From Clostridiales bacterium (lineage in GTDB: Bacteria; Bacillota; Clostridia; TANB77; SIG350), in assembly GCA_015056545.1 (NCBI GenBank), contig SVGE01000003.1, positions 62,001 through 126,000 on the forward strand: 64,000 nucleotides of DNA, in the 5' to 3' direction. The position numbers and the translations under genes were made by a program. Below, in pieces: positions 1 through 8,364 of the stretch (its first letter is position 1; each line of letters starts with the position of its first letter). The notes under the pieces are model-generated. The model saw nothing but the letters and a program-made list of their open reading frames with translations. It did not search any database and was not told where the DNA came from.

Positions 1-1178
1 TATATTTCTATTAACTCTCCCATTATATCTGCATATCCTTCTACTATAGCCCCTGACTGACTTACATTCTCATAACTAGATGTTTTAAAATGTACCATAT
101 GTGTAATTTCATGTGCTAATATATCTAAATAAGCTCCTACTGAATCAACTGTTGCATCATTATTTTCATAATAAGATACATTAATACAAGGATCTATAAC
201 CCATGTATATGCTGATGCCTGACCAGGATCATTTTTATCACATGTCATATAAATTTTATACTCAAAATCATATTCAGTATTTAATACATTTTTATAAAAA
301 TCATATACTTTCTTTTCATTCATATATACTGTTATTGCATTTGATGCCAATCTATCCCCATAAAAATCAATGTAACTATTTAAGTTTCCTTCCCATTTAT
401 TATCTAATGTTGTAATAGGATATGTTTTCTCATCTTTAACTTCATCCATATTTAATGCTATTCTTATTTCTGTTCTATTATTAGATAGATAATACTTATT
501 ATCTTTTTTCACAACATAAAAACTAACTGTATTACCATAGATATCCTTACCAGTTGCAATAACTAAATTATCAGAAACAATATCCTTTATTTCTCCATTT
601 TCTTTCATTTGATTTACTTTATTTATTAATGTAAAACTTTCTGCTCTTGTGATATTATTATTGGCATTAAATACATTTCCATCGTATCCTTTTATTATTT
701 CTTTTTCTATTAAACCAGCTATACTTGTATATGCCCAACTTGGTATTGCTTCTTCATCAAAGAAATTTAATTTTTTTTCATTATCTATATTAAATATTCT
801 TGCTAAAATTACACATGCTTCAGCTCTTGTGATATTTGTATTTGGATTAGCATTGCCATTTTCATCGCCTTGAACATATCCTATTTTTTTTGCTATTAAA
901 AATTCTTCTGCATACCATTCATCACCTGATATATCATTATATTGCTCATTTCCTTTTGTTGCATAATTCATTGCTTTATTAACTATCTTAACAAATTCCG
1001 CTCTTGTAATATTTGCATCTGGATTAATATTGCCTGTTTCATCCCCCTGTACTATTTCTTTTTCTTTTAGCAATTCAATTGCTTCTTTTGCCCAGTGATT
1101 TTCATAATCACTACATAACGAAATATTAGTTAATACCACAATAAATAATGTTACTAATATTAATATATTTTTTTTCAT
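1..1178 (-). CDS. S-layer-homology M4-type metalloprotease, C-terminus cut off by window
   Basis: The reading frame runs from an ATG at 1178, behind an AGGAGG ribosome site, to the window edge with no stop, giving 392 residues. A signal peptide (about residues 1-23) is followed by three S-layer-homology repeats (roughly 25-190), each ending in an ITRAE motif, the usual SLH signature for binding secondary cell wall polymer. A linker leads into a zinc protease: HEITH at 356-360 and a third ligand Glu380 in VEGYADIMGE. The 24-residue distance from the first His to that Glu is the same as in thermolysin (His142, Glu166), so family M4 is well supported. The expected role is a surface-anchored secreted endopeptidase. 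The rest of the catalytic C-terminal domain lies outside the window, so activity cannot be judged. Confidence 0.88.
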   Translation of the reverse strand, partial: MKKNILILVTLFIVVLTNISLCSDYENHWAKEAIELLKEKEIVQGDETGNINPDANITRAEFVKIVNKAMNYATKGNEQYNDISGDEWYAEEFLIAKKIGYVQGDENGNANPNTNITRAEACVILARIFNIDNEKKLNFFDEEAIPSWAYTSIAGLIEKEIIKGYDGNVFNANNNITRAESFTLINKVNQMKENGEIKDIVSDNLVIATGKDIYGNTVSFYVVKKDNKYYLSNNRTEIRIALNMDEVKDEKTYPITTLDNKWEGNLNSYIDFYGDRLASNAITVYMNEKKVYDFYKNVLNTEYDFEYKIYMTCDKNDPGQASAYTWVIDPCINVSYYENNDATVDSVGAYLDILAHEITHMVHFKTSSYENVSQSGAIVEGYADIMGELIEI

Positions 1179-1291
1179 ATTTTTCCTCCTAAAACACTTA
1201 ATAATTACTATATATATATTATATTATTCTTGTATTTCATTTTCAATGTATAAATATATTTTTAATAAGAAAAGAAAAAAACTTAATATTT

Positions 1292-1309
1292 CTGTAATAT
1301 ATTTGTAAT
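1292..1309 (+). promoter_or_regulatory. Pair of 11-bp-spaced CTGTAAT-type repeats upstream of pyk
   Basis: CTGTAAT at 1292-1298 and TTGTAAT at 1303-1309 start exactly 11 bases apart, one helical turn, and end about 20 bases upstream of the pyk -35 box. The same motif occurs three times with the same spacing at 17839-17867. Direct repeats on 11-bp centres are typical of OmpR/PhoB-family regulators. Function is inferred. Confidence 0.4.
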
Positions 1310-1328
1310 AGTTTAATGAGGCAAAACA

Positions 1329-1357
1329 TTGACAAGTACAGTATTTTATTATACAAT
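1329..1357 (+). promoter_or_regulatory. Sigma-A-type promoter of pyk
   Basis: A consensus TTGACA (1329-1334) is followed after 17 bases by TACAAT (1352-1357). This would start transcription near 1364, about 30 bases ahead of the pyk start codon. Confidence 0.6.
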
Positions 1358-1396
1358 TTTTTATGAAAAAAAATATATAAAATGGAGGTAATAATT

Positions 1397-2824
1397 TTGA
1401 GAAAAACAAAAATTGTTTGTACATTAGGACCTGCTAATGACGATATTGAAGTTTTAAAAAATATGTTAATTTGTGGTATGAATGTTGCGAGATTTAATTT
1501 CTCACATAGTTCACATGAACTTCATAAAGAAAAATTAGAAAAATTAAGAAAAGCAAGTTATGAAACACATATTCCAGTTGCTACAATGTTGGACACAAAA
1601 GGACCAGAAGTTAGACTTGGCTTATTCGATGGTAAAGTTATGTTAAAAGAAGGTAATAACTTTATTTTAATGTATGAAGATGTTGTAGGAGATGAAGAAA
1701 AAGCAACAATAACATATAAAGACTTATATAAAGATTTAAAAATTGGAGATACTATATTATTAAATGATGGATTAATAGAATTAAAAGTTACTAACATAAT
1801 AGATAAAGATATTCATTGCAAAATAATAAATAGTGGTGAAGTTTCAAGTAATAAAAGCATTAATATTCCAGATATTTCACTAGGGCTACCTAGTTTAACT
1901 GAAAAAGATATTGATGATATTATATTTGGTATTGAAAATGATTTTGATTTTATTGCTGCTTCATTTATTAGAAAACCTGAAGATATTTTAGCAATAAAAG
2001 ATATTTTAAATGAGCATAATGCCAATCAAATAAAAATAATTGCAAAAATTGAAAATGGCGAAGGATTAAAAAATTTTGATGCAATTTTAGAAGTTGCAGA
2101 TGGTATAATGGTTGCACGTGGTGATTTAGGTGTTGAAATGCCTATGGAAAAAATACCTGTAATTCAAAAAGAATTTATAAAGAAATGCTATAAAGCTGGA
2201 AAACCAGTTATTACTGCAACACAAATGCTTGAATCAATGATACAAAATCCTAGACCAACAAGAGCAGAAGTTAGTGACGTTGCAAATGCCATATTTGATG
2301 GAACTAGTGGAATAATGTTATCTGGTGAAAGTGCTGTTGGTTCATATCCTTGTGAATGTATAAAAACAATGGTTAATATTTCTACAGAAGTAGAATCTAG
2401 AATACGTTATTGGAATAGATTTAAAGAAAGAGAAACAGAAATACATTCAAATGATAAATCTGTTATTAACTATTCTACTTGTTTAACAGCAATGCATATG
2501 GATGCTAAAGCAATACTTGCATTTACATTATCTGGTGAAACAGCAAGAGTTTTATCTAGATTTAGACCTGAAATCCCTATATATGCAATTACACCTGACG
2601 AAAAAATATATAGACAATTAACATTATCTTGGGGCGTAACTCCTATACATATACCTAACACATACACAATGGAACAAGCTGTTGAAGTTGGTATAAATAA
2701 ATGTATAGAATTTGGATTGTTAGAAAAAAATGATTTAGTGGTTATTAGCGGTGGATATAACGATAATTCAAATGAAGGTGAATATAGATTAAATAAAGTA
2801 CTTGGTGGTATTTTAAAAATTTAG
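1397..2824 (+). CDS. pyk: Pyruvate kinase
   Basis: Catalyses the final step of glycolysis, phosphoenolpyruvate plus ADP to pyruvate plus ATP, in the cytoplasm. The protein opens with RKTKIVCTLGPA and carries the active-site signature around IIAKIENGEG and the MVARGDLGVE and TATQMLESM motifs, in the normal order with the B domain between. At 475 residues it is the short form, lacking the C-terminal PEP-utiliser-like extension found in Bacillus. An upstream in-frame ATG at 1382 overlaps the GGAGGT ribosome site, so the TTG at 1397, seven bases after that site, is the better start. mutS2 follows after 11 bases, so the two are probably cotranscribed. Confidence 0.97.
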   Translation: MRKTKIVCTLGPANDDIEVLKNMLICGMNVARFNFSHSSHELHKEKLEKLRKASYETHIPVATMLDTKGPEVRLGLFDGKVMLKEGNNFILMYEDVVGDEEKATITYKDLYKDLKIGDTILLNDGLIELKVTNIIDKDIHCKIINSGEVSSNKSINIPDISLGLPSLTEKDIDDIIFGIENDFDFIAASFIRKPEDILAIKDILNEHNANQIKIIAKIENGEGLKNFDAILEVADGIMVARGDLGVEMPMEKIPVIQKEFIKKCYKAGKPVITATQMLESMIQNPRPTRAEVSDVANAIFDGTSGIMLSGESAVGSYPCECIKTMVNISTEVESRIRYWNRFKERETEIHSNDKSVINYSTCLTAMHMDAKAILAFTLSGETARVLSRFRPEIPIYAITPDEKIYRQLTLSWGVTPIHIPNTYTMEQAVEVGINKCIEFGLLEKNDLVVISGGYNDNSNEGEYRLNKVLGGILKI

Positions 2825-2835
2825 GAGTAATATTT

Positions 2836-5193
2836 ATGAATAGTAAAGTAATTAACACATTAGAATTTAATAAAATTTTAGATATGTTATCTACTAAAAG
2901 CTCTACCTATATAGGTAGAGCTTTATGCCATAATACACAACTATCTAAAAATATTAAAGAAATTGAAAAAAGGCTTTCTCAAACAACTCAGATGCAAAAC
3001 TTAATTCTAAGATTAGGAAATGTTCCACTTTCCCCTATTTCAGATATTGAAAAACATATAAAAAAAATAGAAATTGGTGGTATACTTTCTTTTAAAGAAT
3101 TATTAGAAATTGCACATGTTCTAAAAATTTCTAGAGAAATTAAACAATATGTATTTAATGAAAATAACCTTAATTTAGAAGAATATAATTTAATAATAAA
3201 GTATTTTGAAAATATGTATTCTAATCCTAGAATTGAAAATTTGATATTAGATAATATATTAGATGAAGAAAATATAAATGATAAAGCATCTACTAAACTA
3301 TATGATATTAGAAAAAATATCAAACAAATAGAAGATAAAATTAGAAATACTTTAAATAATTATATTACTTCACCATTATATATAAAATATCTACAAGACA
3401 CAGTAATTACAATAAAAAATGGTAGATTTGTTATTCCAGTAAAACAAGAATATAAGTCAAATATAAAAGGTTTGCTTCATGACACATCTGCATCTGGCTC
3501 TACCCTATTTATTGAACCTAATAATATTATAGAAATGAATAATAATATTAGAGAATTACAAAATGAAGAAAAAAATGAAATTGAAAAAATAATATATTCA
3601 TATTGCACAGAAATAGATAAGTTCTCAAAAGAATTATTAAACAATATTAATCTTATTGGAATTATAGACTATATTTCAGCAAAAGCTAATTTTGCATTAG
3701 ATAATAACATGTTTGAACCAATAGTTAATAATAATAAATATATAAAATTAATTGATGCTAGACATCCTTTAATAGATAAAAATAAAGTTATTCCAATAAG
3801 TTTAGAAATAGATAATAATTATACTTCAATGATAATAACAGGTCCAAACACAGGTGGAAAAACTGTTACTTTAAAAACTGTTGGACTTCTTACTTTAATG
3901 ACACAATATGGGATGCATATTCCTGCAAAATCTGGTTCACATATAGCCGTATTTGATAATATATTTACAGACATTGGTGATGAACAAAGTATTGAACAAA
4001 ACTTAAGTACTTTTTCTTCACATATGGTAAATATCATTAATATAACTAAGAAAATAACAGATAATTCATTAGTAATTATAGATGAATTAGGTTCTGGAAC
4101 AGATCCGGTAGAAGGAGCAGCCTTAGCTATTGGAATATTAGAATTCCTTAATACCAAAAATTCTTTAACATTATGTACAACTCATTATAGTGAACTTAAA
4201 ACATATGCAATGTCTAAAACTAACATATTAAATGCTTGTATGGAATTTGATATAAAAACATTAAAACCAACATATAAACTTATACTTGGAATACCAGGTA
4301 AAAGTAATGCCTTTGCTATTTGTCAAAAACTTGGTTTAGATAAAAATATATTAGATAATTCAAGCACATATATTACTAAAAATATTGTAGATTTTGAAGA
4401 TTTACTTGCTAAAATAAATGCTGAAAAAAATGAAATTGAAAAAATAAAAAGAAATACTCAAAGTGAATATTCTAAGATAAAATTAGAAAGTGATAAAATT
4501 CAAAAAGAAAAAGAACAAATAGAAAAACAAAAAACAAATATATTGGATAAAGCTAAAAAAGAAGCAAGAGAGTTACTTTTATCTGCAAAGCAAGAAATAA
4601 ATGATATGATAGAAGAAATAAAACAATCAGATGTATCTGAGATTCAAACAAAAAGGGCTAAATCTAATAAAAAAATTAATGATAAGATATCTAACCTTTC
4701 TAACGAAAAAGAACTAAAAAAACAAGTAAAAAACAGTATAAAATTAGAAGATTTAAAAATAGGACAAACTATTTATATACCAAATTTAGATAAACAAGCT
4801 ACTATACTAAATATACAAAATAAAAATAATATCCAAGTACAAATTGGTATAATTAAGACAAATATAAAATTAAATGAAATTGAACTTACAGAAAAACAAG
4901 AAAAGGAAAATACTAATATTAAAATACAAATACAAAATAAAGCTCAAACAATTAGTTCAAGTATTAATGTAATTGGTAAAAATATTGAAGAAGCAATAAT
5001 AGAAATAGATAAATATTTGGATGATGCATATATCTCTAAAATAGGAATTGTAACAATTGTACATGGAAAAGGTACTGGCAAACTTAAAGATGGTATACAC
5101 AACTATCTAAAGAAAAACAAATATATAAAAAGCTTTAGATTAGGCAATTATTCTGAAGGTCAAAATGGTGTTACTATTGTTGAAATGAAATAA
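2836..5193 (+). CDS. mutS2: Endonuclease MutS2 with C-terminal Smr domain
   Basis: A MutS-type ATPase that in Gram-positive bacteria acts on recombination intermediates and, in Bacillus, on collided ribosomes, not in mismatch repair. The order is an N-terminal core and lever region, the ATPase with Walker A GPNTGGKT at about 336-343 and Walker B IIDELGSGTDP near 415-425, a long charged coiled coil around 520-630, a KOW-like segment, and a C-terminal Smr nuclease domain (about 712-785) with the VHGKGTGKL motif. Length 785 is normal. There is no mismatch-recognition domain, as expected for MutS2. It starts at an ATG eight bases after AGGAG. Codons 21-30 contain a perfect 28-bp palindrome, described separately. 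Confidence 0.96.
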   Translation: MNSKVINTLEFNKILDMLSTKSSTYIGRALCHNTQLSKNIKEIEKRLSQTTQMQNLILRLGNVPLSPISDIEKHIKKIEIGGILSFKELLEIAHVLKISREIKQYVFNENNLNLEEYNLIIKYFENMYSNPRIENLILDNILDEENINDKASTKLYDIRKNIKQIEDKIRNTLNNYITSPLYIKYLQDTVITIKNGRFVIPVKQEYKSNIKGLLHDTSASGSTLFIEPNNIIEMNNNIRELQNEEKNEIEKIIYSYCTEIDKFSKELLNNINLIGIIDYISAKANFALDNNMFEPIVNNNKYIKLIDARHPLIDKNKVIPISLEIDNNYTSMIITGPNTGGKTVTLKTVGLLTLMTQYGMHIPAKSGSHIAVFDNIFTDIGDEQSIEQNLSTFSSHMVNIINITKKITDNSLVIIDELGSGTDPVEGAALAIGILEFLNTKNSLTLCTTHYSELKTYAMSKTNILNACMEFDIKTLKPTYKLILGIPGKSNAFAICQKLGLDKNILDNSSTYITKNIVDFEDLLAKINAEKNEIEKIKRNTQSEYSKIKLESDKIQKEKEQIEKQKTNILDKAKKEARELLLSAKQEINDMIEEIKQSDVSEIQTKRAKSNKKINDKISNLSNEKELKKQVKNSIKLEDLKIGQTIYIPNLDKQATILNIQNKNNIQVQIGIIKTNIKLNEIELTEKQEKENTNIKIQIQNKAQTISSSINVIGKNIEEAIIEIDKYLDDAYISKIGIVTIVHGKGTGKLKDGIHNYLKKNKYIKSFRLGNYSEGQNGVTIVEMK
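2897..2924. repeat. Perfect 28-bp palindrome inside mutS2
   Basis: Two 14-base arms, AAAGCTCTACCTAT and its exact complement, abut with no spacer inside the mutS2 coding region about 60 bases after the start codon. As RNA it would form a strong hairpin followed by only a short U run, so it could be an attenuator, a pausing site or a protein-binding site. No function can be assigned. Confidence 0.6.
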
Positions 5194-5229
5194 AAAAAAT
5201 GGATAGAATAAATTCTATCCATTTTTTTT
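5192..5229. terminator. Bidirectional terminator between mutS2 and the secretion operon
   Basis: A 10-bp stem (ATGGATAGAA with its complement, loop TAAA) is flanked by A8 on one side and T8 on the other, so it can terminate both the pyk-mutS2 transcript and the convergent 12-gene operon. Confidence 0.9.
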
Positions 5230-5560
5230 AGTTTAAAAAATTATATACAATTTGTAATAAGTTAACTATTGCAAATACCATAACTGCACCAACTAAATAT
5301 GGTACTGCTCTTCCTTTTATATCTGCTTTTTCACTAGGTGAAGCAATCATAAATTGTATTCCTATATATGTTAAAACTCCTACTGCGAAAAAAGTACCTA
5401 CTCTTTGAAAAACATATATTATTTTTCCACCTATAGCAGCCAAATCTCCATCTAATGGATCTGTTGGCTCATAAGCTCCTACATTAAAAGCAAATACTGA
5501 AATAAATGCAATATTTAATAATACTATTGATACAATTAATATTCTTAAAATTTTACTCAT
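5228..5560 (-). CDS. VirB2/TrbC-like pilin, copy 4 (last gene of secretion operon)
   Basis: A protein of about 110 residues with a signal peptide ending near VFAF and two membrane segments separated by a short polar loop, the layout of VirB2/TrbC-type T4SS pilins. The loop and second helix carry ASPSEKADIKGRAVPYLVG, shared in modified form with the three upstream genes. It is presumably processed and inserted in the membrane as a pilus or channel subunit. The start is uncertain: an ATG at 5560 lies 13 bases after AAAAGG, while an in-frame GTG at 5569 is only four bases from it. It is the last gene before a strong terminator. The family call rests on topology and motif, not on a database match. 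Confidence 0.75.
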   Translation of the reverse strand: MSKILRILIVSIVLLNIAFISVFAFNVGAYEPTDPLDGDLAAIGGKIIYVFQRVGTFFAVGVLTYIGIQFMIASPSEKADIKGRAVPYLVGAVMVFAIVNLLQIVYNFLN

Positions 5561-5589
5561 TGCACACACACAACCTTTTAGTCATAATA

Positions 5590-5925
5590 TTAGTTAGACA
5601 TATTATTAGTCATACCTACTATTACATTAACAAGTGGTACAGCTGCAAATACTAGTATTGCACCAACTATGTAAGGTACTAATGCACCTTTTAAGTTTGC
5701 TTTTTCAGCTGGTGAAGCTAACATAAATTTAACACCAACATACATTAATATTGCAACCGCAACGATTATAGCTACAGCTTGAATAGCACCAGTAATAATA
5801 TTTCCAAAATTTCCTGTATCTTGTTGTACTGGACTAACATTAACTGAAATATTTCCAGGCGCCGCTAATACTACTGTACTCATAGTTAAAACTATTACCA
5901 TTACCATTATTAAAAATTTTTTCAT
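5590..5925 (-). CDS. VirB2/TrbC-like pilin, copy 3
   Basis: 111 residues: a signal peptide (about 1-21, ending VVLAA), a short Gln/Asn/Val-rich mature N-terminus, then two hydrophobic helices around a loop with ASPAEKANLKGALVPYIVGA. It is clearly a paralogue of copies 2 and 4. The start ATG sits behind GGAGGAGG, the strongest ribosome site of the four pilin genes, which may make this the major subunit (inference). It is separated from copy 2 by 92 bases, the longest gap in the operon, with no clear terminator. Confidence 0.8.
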   Translation of the reverse strand: MKKFLIMVMVIVLTMSTVVLAAPGNISVNVSPVQQDTGNFGNIITGAIQAVAIIVAVAILMYVGVKFMLASPAEKANLKGALVPYIVGAILVFAAVPLVNVIVGMTNNMSN

Positions 5926-6017
5926 ATTTTTTCCTCCTCCTAAAATATATTTTTTTATTACTATATATATTATAAATTATTAAATTATTCTAATCTAATA
6001 ATATTATAGCCTTTTTA

Positions 6018-6365
6018 TCAATAGGTTATATTATTTGAAATATTGGCTATTATCTGTACTAATGATACTGTTGTAAATGAAATTACTGCACCAACCAAAT
6101 AAGGTACTAATTTAGCTTTTACCTGTGCCCTTTCACTAGGTGCTGCTATCATTATAGTTATACCAATATACATAATTACTGCTACTGAAACAACTATTGC
6201 AACTGCAATTATTGCTCCTGTAATTTTGTTTCCAAGTTCCTCCATTCTTGTTGTACCACCTGGATCTCCTATATGAGGATTTAAATCACTTGGCTGTATA
6301 GCCGCATATATCGTTAGTGTTGCAAACAATAAACATATTGTAATTAAAATTAATATTCTTTTCAT
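6018..6365 (-). CDS. VirB2/TrbC-like pilin, copy 2
   Basis: 115 residues with an N-terminal signal peptide (about 1-21, ending TIYAA), a polar mature start with PSDLNPHIGDPGG, and two hydrophobic segments bracketing AAPSERAQVKAKLVPYLVGA. The motif and topology match copies 3 and 4. The ATG is preceded by GGTGG. It is likely to be a secreted membrane subunit of the same apparatus. The different mature N-termini of the copies may reflect different positions in the assembled structure; this is inference. Confidence 0.8.
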   Translation of the reverse strand: MKRILILITICLLFATLTIYAAIQPSDLNPHIGDPGGTTRMEELGNKITGAIIAVAIVVSVAVIMYIGITIMIAAPSERAQVKAKLVPYLVGAVISFTTVSLVQIIANISNNITY

Positions 6366-6382
6366 ATCTTTGCACCACCTTT

Positions 6383-6766
6383 CTATTGTAACGAATTTTC
6401 CATTATTTCAACTACTGCAGCCCATATTCCCCATGCTGCAAATAAAACTACACATGCTATTATATATGGTGTTAATGCTTCTTTTAAGTGTGCTTTACCA
6501 TATGCTCCATTTGCCATAGAGCTTATTGCTATTACAATTCCTGAACAAACTGCAACAATTGTACCTATTGCAAGTCCAGCTGAAGCAAGACTTTTTATTG
6601 TTCCAGATATTTTAGTATCAACATCTGCACTTGATGCTGCATTATTTGCATCTGTTAAAAAATCTCTAGCTCCTTGAATAACATCACCTATATTAAAAGC
6701 AAATACATTTACATATGTAACACTTAATATAATTATTAGCATTATTATTATTTTCATAAATTTCAA
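6383..6766 (-). CDS. VirB2/TrbC-like pilin, copy 1 (divergent)
   Basis: About 127 residues and the most divergent member of the pilin array. It has a signal peptide ending VNVFAF, a mature region with ARDFLTDANNAASSADVD, and two hydrophobic segments around AYGKAHLKEALTPYIIA, which lines up with the P-Y motif of the other copies but lacks their Pro-Ser-Glu triplet. The start is ambiguous: a TTG at 6766 has the best distance from AAAAGG; a GTG at 6775 is too close and an ATG at 6757 is rather far. It is the first pilin gene of the operon in transcription order. Confidence 0.7.
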   Translation of the reverse strand: MKFMKIIIMLIIILSVTYVNVFAFNIGDVIQGARDFLTDANNAASSADVDTKISGTIKSLASAGLAIGTIVAVCSGIVIAISSMANGAYGKAHLKEALTPYIIACVVLFAAWGIWAAVVEIMENSLQ

Positions 6767-6840
6767 TGCAAACACATCCTTTTCACTGTGTAAATTTATT
6801 ATATAACATTAGTTTTTGTTTTTCAACATTTTTTTTAATT

Positions 6841-7800
6841 TTATAGTGGAATTTGCATATTAAATTTTGAAATATAATTGTTTTCCACATATTCTGTTGT
6901 AAATTCAAACTCTTCATTATCATTTATTATATTTTCCACAGTATATAAAGTAGAAAATTCTATTCTGTCATCTATATAATCATATATATTGCTTATTTTA
7001 AAATCTGAAATATAACTTTTTGTCACACCAGGTAATATATGTATAATATTATCACCAAAGCCATTTCTATATTCTTTTTCAGCATTTCCTTGTTTAGATA
7101 TTAGTCTAATATCTGTAGTATTTAATGCTACAACTTTATCTGAATTATTTGTAATTGTATAATTTATTTTTGTTTTTGTATAATATTTTTCTTTAAAATT
7201 TAATACTAATTGAACATTCTCATTTGTTATTTTATAATTTAATTCTTTACGTTCTAAAAGTCCATTTAAAGATACTGTATATTTTCCTTCTCCCTTATCA
7301 TTTATTACTATATAATATTCTGTTTCTGTTGGAAATTCACTTAATCCATATGCCATAACATCATCATATAATGTAACTTTATATAAATATTGATTTTCTA
7401 AATTAGTAACATTTTTATATCTGTATAATTTTAACTTATCAAAAGACTCATCTACTCTTACTTTAAACTCATCTAAAGTAGGATAATCAGCTTTTTTACA
7501 CATATCATCTAACATAGAATAAGCTTGTTCATAATTTTTATCATTACAATAATTATAATAAGTATCAATAACTTCTATAATTTTAGGCACATCTTTTTCA
7601 GGAATTTCTTTTGTACCTAACATCGCTTCATTATATTTTTCTATTCTTTGTTCTCTAAGTGTAGGCTGTGTTTTTTCTTTTTGAATATCTTTAAATATAT
7701 TATTAAATAAATTAATTCCTAAATAAAGTAATCCAATTATTACTGCTCCTGCTATAATCTTTTTAAATACTCTTTTAATCTTATATCTTTTTATCAACAT
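6841..7800 (-). CDS. Membrane-anchored VirB8-like protein of secretion operon
   Basis: 319 residues. A basic N-terminus and one membrane helix (about 15-32) precede an extracytoplasmic part. Residues about 75-190 look like an NTF2-type fold, with a helical start around IDTYYNYCNDKNYEQAYSML followed by alternating strands; a second beta-rich region follows (200-319). The same start pattern occurs in the next gene, so the two are paralogues. One-helix proteins with NTF2-like domains are the Gram-positive counterparts of VirB8 (for example TcpC), which form the scaffold of conjugation machines. That assignment is by analogy; sequence similarity to named VirB8 proteins was not tested. Confidence 0.6.
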   Translation of the reverse strand: MLIKRYKIKRVFKKIIAGAVIIGLLYLGINLFNNIFKDIQKEKTQPTLREQRIEKYNEAMLGTKEIPEKDVPKIIEVIDTYYNYCNDKNYEQAYSMLDDMCKKADYPTLDEFKVRVDESFDKLKLYRYKNVTNLENQYLYKVTLYDDVMAYGLSEFPTETEYYIVINDKGEGKYTVSLNGLLERKELNYKITNENVQLVLNFKEKYYTKTKINYTITNNSDKVVALNTTDIRLISKQGNAEKEYRNGFGDNIIHILPGVTKSYISDFKISNIYDYIDDRIEFSTLYTVENIINDNEEFEFTTEYVENNYISKFNMQIPL

Positions 7801-7805
7801 ATTTA

Positions 7806-8360
7806 CTACCCCTCTATTCCGAATGATATAGTATAAGTATAATTTCCTTTTTCAGCAATATTTATTTGCATTTCTTCTTGAATATTTCTATCAGCTAAGT
7901 TTTTAACAACAATTTTTACTAATATAAAATCTGTTCTTCTTTCATATTTTATATATTCTAATACTTTGTAATCTGCAAATTTTTCAGTGCAATATTTTTG
8001 ATACTCTTCATATGTAGCAAAATAATTTTGTTTAAATTTTTCATCTAACATAGCATAAGCATCTTCATATTTTTTGCTATTTATATAATGAAAATATTTT
8101 CCAATAACTGTTTTGCAGATTTCTTCTTCTGTTTCAGGAAGAGGTATTTTTACATACTCTTCTTCCTGAATTTTTTGTAATTCTTCTTCTTTTTTATTGT
8201 TATATTCTTCTGCTTTTTGTATCATATTCTGTTCAAATTGAGCTAGTTCCTTTTCATATCTTTTATTTTCTAGATAAGGTTGTATTATTTTTTGATTTAT
8301 AGATAAAAAACTTAACAATAACAATATTACTGATGACATTATCAATATAATTCTTTTCAT
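7806..8360 (-). CDS. Membrane-anchored NTF2-like protein, VirB8-like paralogue
   Basis: 184 residues from an ATG nine bases after GAAGGAG. One N-terminal membrane helix (about 4-20), a charged, Glu/Lys-rich helical stalk (about 30-75), and a C-terminal domain of about 100 residues beginning YFHYINSKKYEDAYAMLD, which matches the corresponding stretch of the neighbouring 319-residue protein. A shorter version of the same module is likely. It lies six bases upstream of that gene and four bases after the previous one, so it is tightly coupled in translation. The likely role is as a part of the extracytoplasmic scaffold; unproven. Confidence 0.6.
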   Translation of the reverse strand: MKRIILIMSSVILLLLSFLSINQKIIQPYLENKRYEKELAQFEQNMIQKAEEYNNKKEEELQKIQEEEYVKIPLPETEEEICKTVIGKYFHYINSKKYEDAYAMLDEKFKQNYFATYEEYQKYCTEKFADYKVLEYIKYERRTDFILVKIVVKNLADRNIQEEMQINIAEKGNYTYTISFGIEG

Positions 8361-8364
8361 AATT

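Noticed and set aside
1224-1424. Minus-strand frame across the pyk promoter
   Set aside because: Phe/Leu/Ile-rich translation of AT-rich promoter DNA, no ribosome site, overlaps a consensus promoter.
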